From: Bacillota bacterium | Lineage (GTDB): Bacteria > Bacillota > Sulfobacillia > Symbiobacteriales > Symbiobacteriaceae | Direction of reading: 5' to 3' | Assembly: GCA_023623185.1 (NCBI GenBank) | Contig: JAMNXV010000171.1 | Coordinates: forward strand, 1 to 64,000 | Length of the DNA stretch: 64,000 nt | Made by a program: the position numbers and the translations under genes | Notes under the pieces: model-generated | Database searches by the model: none | What the model was told of the DNA's origin: nothing | The model's input: only the letters and a program-made list of their open reading frames with translations | In this document: positions 29,893 through 37,574 of the stretch, one piece after another | Layout of the letters: the number at the start of each line of letters is the position of its first letter | Position numbering within the stretch: the first letter of the stretch is position 1

Positions 29893-30678
29893 ATGTTCGC
29901 CAATCGCATCTACAACGCTGACGCCCGAGACATGAGCTTCATCCCCGACGGGGTGGTGGACCTGGTGGTGACCTCACCACCCTACAACGTCGGAAAGAAG
30001 TACGCCACCCACGACGACTGCCTGTCGATGGAGGAGTACCTGGACCTGCTGGAGCAGGTGTGGCGGGAGTGCTACCGGGTCATGGCGCCCGGGGGCCGCA
30101 TCGCCATCAACGTGGCGGGGGTCGACCGCAAGCCCTACCTGCCCCTGCATGCGTACATCACCCTGCAGATGAACCGGCTGGGGTTCCACATGCGGGGTGA
30201 GATCATCTGGAACAAGGGGGCGTCGGTGGGCGTTTCCACCGCCTGGGGCTCGTGGTGCAGCCCTTCCAACCCGACCCTGCGCGACCTGCACGAGTACATC
30301 CTGGTCTTCTCCAAGGAGGACTGGCGTCTCAGGCACAAGGGCGAGACCGACCTGGTGCCCGAGGAGTTCGTGACGTACACCAAGTCGATCTGGGAGTTCC
30401 CCACGGTCTCGGCCAAGAAGGTGGGCCACCCGGCGCCGTTCCCGCTGGAGTTGCCAAGTCGTCTCATCAAGCTCTACACTTATAAGGGTGACGTGGTGCT
30501 CGATCCCTTCAACGGCAGCGGCACCACCTGCCAGGCGGCTGCGCTCCTGGGGCGGCGCTGGATCGGCGTCGACATCGACCCCGGCTACTGCGCCCTGGCG
30601 GAGAAGAACATGCGCGCCCTGCTCGAGGTCGGCGGCGGCGCCGGGGCCGAGAGCGCCTCGGGCGTGGCGGGCGCATAA
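29893..30678 (+). CDS. Beta-class DNA methyltransferase (N6-adenine or N4-cytosine)
   Basis: Motif IV VTSPPYNVGKKYATHDDCLSMEEYL, motif I region VVLDPFNGSGTTCQAAALLGRRWIGVDID. Confidence 0.93.
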   Translation: MFANRIYNADARDMSFIPDGVVDLVVTSPPYNVGKKYATHDDCLSMEEYLDLLEQVWRECYRVMAPGGRIAINVAGVDRKPYLPLHAYITLQMNRLGFHMRGEIIWNKGASVGVSTAWGSWCSPSNPTLRDLHEYILVFSKEDWRLRHKGETDLVPEEFVTYTKSIWEFPTVSAKKVGHPAPFPLELPSRLIKLYTYKGDVVLDPFNGSGTTCQAAALLGRRWIGVDIDPGYCALAEKNMRALLEVGGGAGAESASGVAGA

Positions 30679-30693
30679 GGAACGTCAGGAGGG

Positions 30694-31794
30694 GTGGAGA
30701 TGATGGCAGGGCAACCGGTCCCGATTCTGCGCACGGCCTTGCACGCGCTGGTGCGCGGCCCGTGGCGGCAACTCTGGCTCGTCTCCCCCAGTCTGCACTT
30801 TTCGGCCCTTCAGGGGCTGCTCCCGGAGCTGGAGCGGGAAGGGGCAAAGATCCGGGTGCTGACCGACCTGTCGTATCAGGCCATCGGCGAGGGTCGGGTC
30901 GAGCTGACCGCGCTGCAGCGCCTGCGCCGGCTGGAGGGCTGTGAGGTGCGGTGGCAGCCGGACCTGGGCGCCTGCGTCTACGCCGCCGACGAGGGCGGCG
31001 CCCTGGTGGGCAGCGGCCCCCTGACCGTCGCCGGGCTGGATGGCCCGCACCAGTACGGCGTGCATCTGCCCGAAGCCGCTCCGGTGATCGCTGACCTCGA
31101 GATGTGGTGGGAGTCGGCCCGCCGGCTCTCGCCGCAGGAGTGGGAGGCGCTGGAGGAGCGGGTGGGGCTGCGGCGGAGCGCGCTGCGGGTCGGGTCGGAG
31201 ATCGCCCGGCTCGGCGCGTTCGTGCGGGTGAGCGCGCACGGCACCCGGCGGAGCCGCAGGCTGGATCCCCGGGACTTTGGTGCGCTGTCGCTGGGCAACG
31301 TCCGCCTGCGCCCGATGGACGTGACGCTCTTCCGGCTGGACCCGGTCAGCCGGGCCAAGGAGGAGCTGGACGCGATCCTGGCCGAGCGGGGGCTGGAGTG
31401 GAACGGCCAGTACCTGGTTCCCCGCTACTTCCTGGAGCAGGAGTGGCCGGGCATCTTCGCGGCCCGGGAGCGGCAGCTGGCGGCGGACCTGCGCTCGCCC
31501 GAGCAGCAGGCGGCGGTCGCGGCCCAGCTGGCGGAGGCCAGGAACGCCATCGCTTCTTACCTGGGCGACCTCTATCCGTTTGTCGACGCGGACGGCGCGC
31601 CGGCGGATGCGTGGGTGGCGCAGCAGGTCGAGCGGCTGGTGCCCGAGGGGATGGCCGCCGCGGTCTGCGCGGAGGCGGGGCTGCAGTACCGGGTGCTCAC
31701 CATCCTGCCCGAGGACGCCCGCTCCATCGCCGAGCTGGATCAGCTGCTCAAAGACCCGCGCCTCCGGTCCGTGCAGATGACGCTGCCAATTTGA
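30694..31794 (+). CDS. Protein with N-terminal degenerate phospholipase-D-like fold, unknown function
   Basis: LWLVSPSLHFSALQGLLPELEREGAKIRVLTDLS and GACVYAADEGGALVGSGPLTVAGLDGPHQYGVHL resemble a PLD half-domain without HxK; 15 bp downstream of the methyltransferase. Confidence 0.6.
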   Translation: MEMMAGQPVPILRTALHALVRGPWRQLWLVSPSLHFSALQGLLPELEREGAKIRVLTDLSYQAIGEGRVELTALQRLRRLEGCEVRWQPDLGACVYAADEGGALVGSGPLTVAGLDGPHQYGVHLPEAAPVIADLEMWWESARRLSPQEWEALEERVGLRRSALRVGSEIARLGAFVRVSAHGTRRSRRLDPRDFGALSLGNVRLRPMDVTLFRLDPVSRAKEELDAILAERGLEWNGQYLVPRYFLEQEWPGIFAARERQLAADLRSPEQQAAVAAQLAEARNAIASYLGDLYPFVDADGAPADAWVAQQVERLVPEGMAAAVCAEAGLQYRVLTILPEDARSIAELDQLLKDPRLRSVQMTLPI

Positions 31795-31812
31795 GTGAAG
31801 CTGAGACGACTG

Positions 31813-31838
31813 CCCTGCGGCCCAGGCCGCAGGGTTTT
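31813..31838 (+). terminator. Intrinsic terminator
   Basis: CCCTGCGGCC-ca-GGCCGCAGGG-TTTT. Confidence 0.85.
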
Positions 31839-31852
31839 CATGTGCGCCCGGC

Positions 31853-31990
31853 ATGGGCGCTGACTTGGCGGTGAACCGGGAAGAGGGCGTGGCGCCCGAA
31901 GAGGTGGCGCCCCCGACCCTGCGGCCGCTGTTCGTCGAGGTCGAGCTGGCCCGGTTCGCCGGGGCGCGGGAGGGGGATGGCGATGCGTAA
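31853..31990 (+). CDS. Possible 45-aa small protein overlapping the start of the FAD oxidoreductase
   Basis: ATG GGC GCT ... GAT GCG TAA, not in the ORF track; overlaps the downstream ATG at 31977. Confidence 0.35.
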   Translation: MGADLAVNREEGVAPEEVAPPTLRPLFVEVELARFAGAREGDGDA

Positions 31991-33137
31991 GTCCTACGAT
32001 GTGATCATCCTGGGCGCGGGCAGCGTGGGCACCCCGGCGGCGTGGGCCATGGCCCGGCAGGGGCTGCGGACCCTGGTGATCGACCCGGTCCCCAGTCCGG
32101 GGCAGGGCTCCAACAAGGCGGCCATTGGCGGCATCCGGGCCACCCACTCCGACCCGGCCAAGATCCGGCTCTGCCGGCGCAGCCTGGAGATCTTCGCGAC
32201 CTGGGAAGAGCAGCACGGCCAGGACATCGGCTGGCAGCAGGGGGGCTACCTCTTCGTGGCGTACACGCCCCGGGAGGAGGCGCTGCTGAAAGAGTTGCTC
32301 GCCACGCAGAAGGCACACGGGCTGAGCGTCGACTGGTATGGCCGGGACGCCGTGCTGGAGATCGTCCCCGACCTCCGGGCCGACGGCCTGATCGGCGGCA
32401 CCTTCTCGCCTGAGGACGGCTCGGCCTCGCCCCTGCTCAGCGCACACGCCTTCTGGAGGGAGGCGGCGCGCCTGGGGGCCGACTTCCGCTTCCGGGAGCG
32501 GCCGTTGGCGATCCTGCAGGCCGGCGGCCGGGTGACGGGGGTCCGCACGGACGGCGGCGAGTACTTCGCCCCGGTGGTGGTGAATGCGGCCGGCGCCCTG
32601 GCCCGGCAGGTGGCCCGACTCGCCGGCAGCGATGTGCCGGTGAGGCCGGATCTGCACGAGGCGGCGATCACCGAACCGGTGGCCCCGTTCCTGCGGCCGA
32701 TGGTGGTGGACATCCGCCCGGGCCCGGGCTCGGCCAGCGTCTACTTTTGCCAGCACAAGACCGGCCAGGTGATCTTCTGCATCACGCCCGACCCGCCCAT
32801 CTGGGGCGACGACCGGGGCGAGACCAGCAGCTTCCTGCCGCTGGCGGCGCCGCGTCTGCTGGGCCTGATGCCCCGGCTGGCCTCGCTGCGGGTCCGCCGC
32901 ACCTGGCGGGGCATGTACCCGATGACGCCGGACGGCTCCCCCATCGTGGACTGGGCGCCGGAGGTGGAGGGGCTGCTCCACGCCGTGGGGATGTGCGGCC
33001 AGGGCTTCATGCTCAGCCCCGGCCTGGGGGAACTGCTCGCACGCATGGTGACTGGGAGCCTGGCGCCCGGGGACCAGGAGGTGCTGGGGGCCCTGGCGCT
33101 GAACCGTACGTTTACGACGCAGGAGGCGCTGAAGTAG
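31977..33137 (+). CDS. FAD-dependent oxidoreductase (DAO/sarcosine oxidase-like)
   Basis: YDVIILGAGSVGTPAAWAMARQGLRTLVID, Rossmann motif; DAO-family C-terminus MTPDGSPIVDWAPEVEGLLHAVGMCGQGFMLSPGLGEL. Confidence 0.9.
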   Translation: MAMRKSYDVIILGAGSVGTPAAWAMARQGLRTLVIDPVPSPGQGSNKAAIGGIRATHSDPAKIRLCRRSLEIFATWEEQHGQDIGWQQGGYLFVAYTPREEALLKELLATQKAHGLSVDWYGRDAVLEIVPDLRADGLIGGTFSPEDGSASPLLSAHAFWREAARLGADFRFRERPLAILQAGGRVTGVRTDGGEYFAPVVVNAAGALARQVARLAGSDVPVRPDLHEAAITEPVAPFLRPMVVDIRPGPGSASVYFCQHKTGQVIFCITPDPPIWGDDRGETSSFLPLAAPRLLGLMPRLASLRVRRTWRGMYPMTPDGSPIVDWAPEVEGLLHAVGMCGQGFMLSPGLGELLARMVTGSLAPGDQEVLGALALNRTFTTQEALK

Positions 33138-33238
33138 GGGGGCTGCGGCGGGGCTGTGCAGGCGGGGGTGAACTTCCGGCGTGCACATCCGCGTCTTGCA
33201 TGCCGGAGACACGATGCAGGGGAAGGGGGGTTCCGCAG

Positions 33239-33625
33239 GTGTACAGTGATCCCGTCTTCGGGCCATTTGGCGGCGGACTGTTCAACGTATTGTTTACGAT
33301 CGTGCCCATTATCGTGATCGGCGGCGTTATCTTCGTTTTCGGCTCCATCATCTACAGGGCGGTAACCAACGTCCAACAACCGCTCCTCACCCGGCGTGCG
33401 CGGGTAGTCGCAAAGCGCATGCGCCATTCCACGCACCATCATCACCACGGCGACCACCACCACAGCTCGGTGCACACGGCGTACTTCGTCACTTTCGAGT
33501 TCGATGACGGCAGCCGGGAGGAGTTCTCGGTGAGGGGCGATCAGTACGGCCTCCTGGCCGAGGGTGACATCGGCACCCTGCAGTCGCAGGGGACCTGGTT
33601 CAAGGGGTTTGACCGGGATCTGTGA
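33239..33625 (+). CDS. DUF2500-like membrane protein with His-rich stretch
   Basis: GTG start; one TM; RRARVVAKRMRHSTHHHHHGDHHHSSVHTAYFVTFEFDDGSREEFSVRGDQYGLLAEGDIGTLQSQGTWFKGFDR. Confidence 0.78.
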   Translation: MYSDPVFGPFGGGLFNVLFTIVPIIVIGGVIFVFGSIIYRAVTNVQQPLLTRRARVVAKRMRHSTHHHHHGDHHHSSVHTAYFVTFEFDDGSREEFSVRGDQYGLLAEGDIGTLQSQGTWFKGFDRDL

Positions 33626-33639
33626 TGGCCCGCCTGTTG

Positions 33640-33780
33640 CCGCGGCGGCGGTTCTGGCTGAGTGGCGGTTGCGGCTGAGTGGCGGTTGCGGCTGGGCGCG
33701 GTTCTGGCCCGGCGGTGGTTCTAGCCGGATGGAGATTGCGGTCCGGTGACTGTTCCCGCCGGGCGGCGGTTGCGGCCCGG
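33640..33780. repeat. Degenerate 17-bp tandem repeat (~8 units, cggttgcggctgagtgg-like)
   Basis: cggttgcggctgagtgg / cggttctggcccggcgg / tggttctagccggatgg / agattgcggtccggtga / ctgttcccgccgggcgg. Confidence 0.6.
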
Positions 33781-33788
33781 GCTGTAAT

Positions 33789-34592
33789 GTGGGGAGGGGC
33801 GGCGGCGTGGGCGAGACCCGTGGGTCGGTCAGGCAGATCGACCTGAACTGTGACATGGGGGAATCCTTTGGGGTGTACAGGCTGGGGGCGGATGAGGAGA
33901 TCATGCCCCTGATCACGTCGGCCAACATCGCCTGTGGTTTTCACGGGGGCGACCCGCAGGTGATGCGGCGCACGGTGCGGCTGGCCCGCAAGCACGGGGT
34001 GGCGGTCGGGGCGCACCCCGGGTACCGGGACCTGGCGGGCTTTGGCCGGCGGCCGTTGGTCTGCGCCCCCGACGAGGTCTTTGCTGACGTGCTCTATCAG
34101 ATCGGGGCGCTCGCTGCCTTCTGCCGGGCGGAGGGGGTTCAGCTGCGGCACGTGAAGCCGCACGGGGCCCTGTACAATACGGCTGCGTCGGACCCCGCAA
34201 CGGCGGGGGCCATTGCGGGGGCGGTGGCGGCCTTCGACCGGTCGCTGGCGCTCTACGCCCCGCCGGGCTCGGCCCTGGAGCGGGCGGGCCTTGAGGCCGG
34301 GCTGCGCGTCGTGCGGGAGGGCTTCGCGGACCGGGGTTACGCAGCGGACGGGACGCTGCTGCCGCGGTCGCACCCGGGGTCGGTGCTGTTTGATCCGGAG
34401 GTGGCCGCCGCCCAGGCCCGCCAGCTCGCGTGTGCCCGCACGGTGACGGCGCACACGGGCGAGGCTGTGCCGGTGCCCGCCGGCACGATCTGTGTGCACG
34501 GCGATCACCCGAAAGCGGTTCTGCTGCTGCGCCGGATCAGGGAGGAGCTGGCGGCGGCCGGGGTGTCGGTGGCTGCACCCCATGCGGGGTGA
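33789..34592 (+). CDS. pxpA: LamB/YcsF family protein (5-oxoprolinase subunit A)
   Basis: IDLNCDMGESFGVYRLGADEEIMPLITSANIACGFHGGDPQVMRRTVRLA, HVKPHGALYN, FADRGYAADGTLLPRSHPGSV, ICVHGDHPKAV. Confidence 0.94.
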   Translation: MGRGGGVGETRGSVRQIDLNCDMGESFGVYRLGADEEIMPLITSANIACGFHGGDPQVMRRTVRLARKHGVAVGAHPGYRDLAGFGRRPLVCAPDEVFADVLYQIGALAAFCRAEGVQLRHVKPHGALYNTAASDPATAGAIAGAVAAFDRSLALYAPPGSALERAGLEAGLRVVREGFADRGYAADGTLLPRSHPGSVLFDPEVAAAQARQLACARTVTAHTGEAVPVPAGTICVHGDHPKAVLLLRRIREELAAAGVSVAAPHAG

Positions 34593-34722
34593 ACGGCTGT
34601 ATGGTGACCTGCGTCACCTCTGTTGGAACGAGGATCGGGTAAAATTACCGGGGATCCACCTTCGCAGGGGTGGAAGGAAGTCAGGTCACACCCGACACAC
34701 TATCGGCAAGGAGGACGAGTTT

Positions 34723-35073
34723 ATGCGTATTGCCATTCCGCTGGCTGACGGAAACGTCGCGCCGCACGTGGGCCACTGCAAGAGCTACCTCATCGCAGAC
34801 GTGGAGGATGGAAAGGTCGTCCGCACGGAAGAGGTGGCGAATCCGGGTCACGGCCCCGGCGGTCCGCCGCCCGTCTTTCTCGCCAACCAGGGCGTGAAGA
34901 TGGTTCTGGCCTGGGGCATACCCCAGCACGCCCGCCAGCTGTTGCAGCAGCACGGCGTGGAGTTCATCGCCGGCTGCACGGGTGAGGCCAGTCAGGTTCT
35001 GCAGGACTACCTGGCGGGCACCCTGAAGCTGACGGATGAAGGGCTGGAGGGCGACGGCAGCTGCTGTCATTGA
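34723..35073 (+). CDS. NifB/NifX-family (dinitrogenase Fe-Mo cofactor biosynthesis-like) protein
   Basis: MRIAIPLADGNVAPHVGHCKSYLIADVEDGKVV...FLANQGVKMVLAWGIPQHARQLLQQHGVEFIAGCTGEA. Confidence 0.85.
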   Translation: MRIAIPLADGNVAPHVGHCKSYLIADVEDGKVVRTEEVANPGHGPGGPPPVFLANQGVKMVLAWGIPQHARQLLQQHGVEFIAGCTGEASQVLQDYLAGTLKLTDEGLEGDGSCCH

Positions 35074-35087
35074 TCGTTCTGGCAGGA

Positions 35088-35158
35088 GATACCTCCTCGG
35101 GGGTCGAAGGGCAGACCTGTAACACAAGGTCGAGCCCGCAGAGCCCCGAGGAGGTATC
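35088..35158 (+). promoter_or_regulatory. Long inverted repeat sequestering a Shine-Dalgarno; candidate cis-regulatory RNA
   Basis: GATACCTCCTCGGGG (35088-35102) is the exact reverse complement of CCCCGAGGAGGTATC (35144-35158); nested GGGC/GCCC and GACCT/AGGTC inside. Confidence 0.7.
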
Positions 35159-35161
35159 CTG

Positions 35162-35554
35162 TTGAACAAGGCGCAGATGTATTACGAGTTCTTGAAGGAA
35201 GAGGGTTACGTACCCCGCTACGACGCCGACGGTGACATTGTGTTCAAGGTCGAGGGAATGTCATATGTGCTCTTCCCCTCCGAAGATGACGACGAGTACT
35301 TCCGGCTGAGTCTGCCTAACTTCTGGAAGATCGAGAGCGATGAGGAGAGGCAGCGGGCGCTGGTCGCTGCCTGCCGGGTGAACGCCGAGATCAAGGTGGT
35401 GAAGGTTTACCCGGTGGCCGATAATGTCTGGGCCTCGGTGGAGATGCTTTTCGATCCCCCTGATGCGTTCAAGCCGGTGTTCAGCCGTGCGCTGCGGGTG
35501 ATTCGGGCGGGAGTCGAGCACTTCGCCAGCATCATGCGCACGCCGGTGCAGTGA
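35162..35554 (+). CDS. YbjN-like small protein (130 aa)
   Basis: TTG start 6 nt after GGAGGT; KAQMYYEFLKEEGYVPRYDADGDIVFKVEGMSYVLFPSEDDDEYFRLSLPNFW. Confidence 0.75.
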   Translation: MNKAQMYYEFLKEEGYVPRYDADGDIVFKVEGMSYVLFPSEDDDEYFRLSLPNFWKIESDEERQRALVAACRVNAEIKVVKVYPVADNVWASVEMLFDPPDAFKPVFSRALRVIRAGVEHFASIMRTPVQ

Positions 35555-35565
35555 GTGAATCTTAC

Positions 35566-35600
35566 CCCCGCCGCCCCTGCCGGGACGGCGGGGCCCTTGT
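35566..35600 (+). terminator. Intrinsic terminator
   Basis: CCCCGCCG...CGGCGGGG-CCCTTGTT. Confidence 0.65.
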
Positions 35601-35705
35601 TAGGGCGATCTGGGTCCGGTGGGCGGGGGCACGTTGGGGAACTGCTTCGGGCCCCCGGCGCTGCCGGGGGCGGCGCCGCGGGGCGGGGGTGTAGGGCCGG
35701 CGCTG

Positions 35706-36154
35706 ACCTGGGGGGATGCCCCGGGTCCAAGGCGTTGGTAACAATGTGCACTTTCGTGAAGTCCTTGCGGCAGAGGGGGTGCAGCGGTCGCGCACTCGGA
35801 AATGCTTGCGATGCGGGGACTTGAGGGAAGTGCACATTCTTTCCAGTGGCGCCGGTGGTGTTGGGGCAGCACCGGTGGGCGTGGGTGGATGGGCAGGCGA
35901 CGACGATGGGGACGCGTCGATGGGTGGGGGTGCAGGGCTGGCCATGACCCTGGGGGATGCCCCGTGGCCCAGGCGTTGGTAACAATGTGCACTTTCGTGA
36001 AGTCCTTGCGGCAGAGGGGGTGCAGCGGTCGCGCGCTCGGAAATGCTTGCGGTGCGGGGAGTTGAGGAAAATGCACATTCTTTCCAGTGGCGCCGGTGGT
36101 GTTGGGGCAGCACCGGTGGGCGTGGGTGGATGGGCAGGCGACGACGATGGGGAC
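35706..36154. repeat. Two direct copies of a ~210-bp element at 241-bp spacing, each with a ~100-bp imperfect palindrome
   Basis: ggcgttggtaacaatgtgcactttcgtgaagtccttgcggcagagggggtgcagcggtcgcgc begins at 35731 and 35972; both copies end gggcaggcgacgacgatgggga. Confidence 0.9.
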
Positions 36155-36310
36155 TACGCCGGCGGGTGGGGGCGGATGGACAGGCGATGACGTTGGGGCT
36201 GGGCGGCCGAGTGGGACGGCAGCTGGTGTCCGGGAACCGGGCCAAACAGGATTTCATCGAAGCGGAGCGAACTGGGAGGAACAGGAAAACAGACCCCGGT
36301 GAGGTGATGG

Positions 36311-37345
36311 ATGGTGAGGCTCACTGAGGTGGCCGTGCCCTTCCAACTCCTGAATGACAAAGAGTTGACGGACAGCGCCAGGATGCTATGGTGCTACCTG
36401 AGAGCGATCAGGAAACATCAGCCGCGCCTGACCTGGGCGGAACTGCGACGAGCGACCGGCATGCCGCAATACCGCCTGAAGCAGCACATGATCAACCTGG
36501 ATGAACTCCGTTGGATCCAGTTCGACCCCCTGGGAGTCAGAGAGTTCGAGTGCCACGCTTCTTGGCGTGGCACCCGCGCCTTTACGATCCCGGTGGACCT
36601 GGTCTTGGACCGGCGTGTTCCCCATGGCGCCAAGTGGCTTTGGGTTCAAATTCGGGAGCTGGGCGAGTTCGATTACCCCAAGATCCAGCAAGTGATGAGG
36701 TGCTCCAGAAAGAGCCTGACCAAGTACATTCAGTGCCTGATCCAGTGCGGATGGCTGGTGGGAGAGGTGCGTCGATCCGGTCCCAGGAAAGTATTCAAGT
36801 TCGAGACCCTGAACATCGTCGAGGAAAACCGCCACGCAGACGTCCAGGATTTCTATGAGGGCTTGCGCATCGCCAGGAGTAAGGAACGGTACTCGGTTGG
36901 CCAGTACATCCTGAAGTGCATCGTGGCCACACTGGTGGTAGACGAACTGCTGATTGAGCACGGGGAGTTGCTCGGGCTTGTCAATCCCTTCACGGGTGGC
37001 CGGCTGCATTACGACCTGCTCCTTCCCGCCTCCCGAGTGGCCTTGGAATTCCAGGGGCCGCAGCACTATCGGACCACGGAGCGGTACCCGTCGGAAAAGG
37101 ACTTGCGGGAGCAGCAGATGCGCGACGAAGTCAAGCGGCGGTTCAGCCAGACCCGCGGAATCGCCCATATTGAGGTTACAGCCGCCGACCTGAGTATTGA
37201 GAGCATCGCCGCCCTGCTGCGGCGACACAACGTCCCGCTCAGAGCCCATCTGGACGATCAGAGGCACCTGGTGGATGCCATTGAGGCCGAAGCGGCAAAG
37301 TATCGCCGGTGGGCGGAGCGGCTTGGCAAGCGGTCCTCTCGGTGA
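36311..37345 (+). CDS. Putative wHTH-nuclease fusion (tandem winged-helix plus EDxHD/Vsr-like endonuclease domain)
   Basis: TWAELRRATGMPQYRLKQHM and YPKIQQVMRCSRKSLTKYIQCLIQCGWL helices; C-terminal RLHYDLLLPASRVALEFQGPQHYRTTERYPSEKDLREQQMRDEVKRRF. Confidence 0.75.
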   Translation: MVRLTEVAVPFQLLNDKELTDSARMLWCYLRAIRKHQPRLTWAELRRATGMPQYRLKQHMINLDELRWIQFDPLGVREFECHASWRGTRAFTIPVDLVLDRRVPHGAKWLWVQIRELGEFDYPKIQQVMRCSRKSLTKYIQCLIQCGWLVGEVRRSGPRKVFKFETLNIVEENRHADVQDFYEGLRIARSKERYSVGQYILKCIVATLVVDELLIEHGELLGLVNPFTGGRLHYDLLLPASRVALEFQGPQHYRTTERYPSEKDLREQQMRDEVKRRFSQTRGIAHIEVTAADLSIESIAALLRRHNVPLRAHLDDQRHLVDAIEAEAAKYRRWAERLGKRSSR

Positions 37346-37465
37346 GCAGTGCACACCCAGGCGTGTGTCGGGCCCAGGCATGTGCCGCCGCCCAAGCCTA
37401 GACGAAGCAAGAGGGGTCTACACGGCAAAGGCCTGTCCGGATTCGGACACCGTCTGGGCCGTTTG

Positions 37466-37494
37466 TTGACACGTGTATAGCCCATTGCTACATT
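37466..37494 (+). promoter_or_regulatory. Sigma-A promoter for the ABC transporter operon
   Basis: TTGACA-N17-TACATT. Confidence 0.75.
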
Positions 37495-37574
37495 GGGTAA
37501 GGATTTTGGCTATAGCCATATTGAGGGATCCAAAGATAGACTGCCTACAGCGGCGATTGGAGGACGACAGCTCT

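Noticed and set aside
35407-36257. Overlapping minus-strand ORFs (223 and 231 aa) with peptide repeats LHPLCRKDFTKVHIVTN
   Set aside because: The DNA repeat spacing is 241 bp, so the same peptide appears in different frames; this indicates DNA-level duplication, not a protein.
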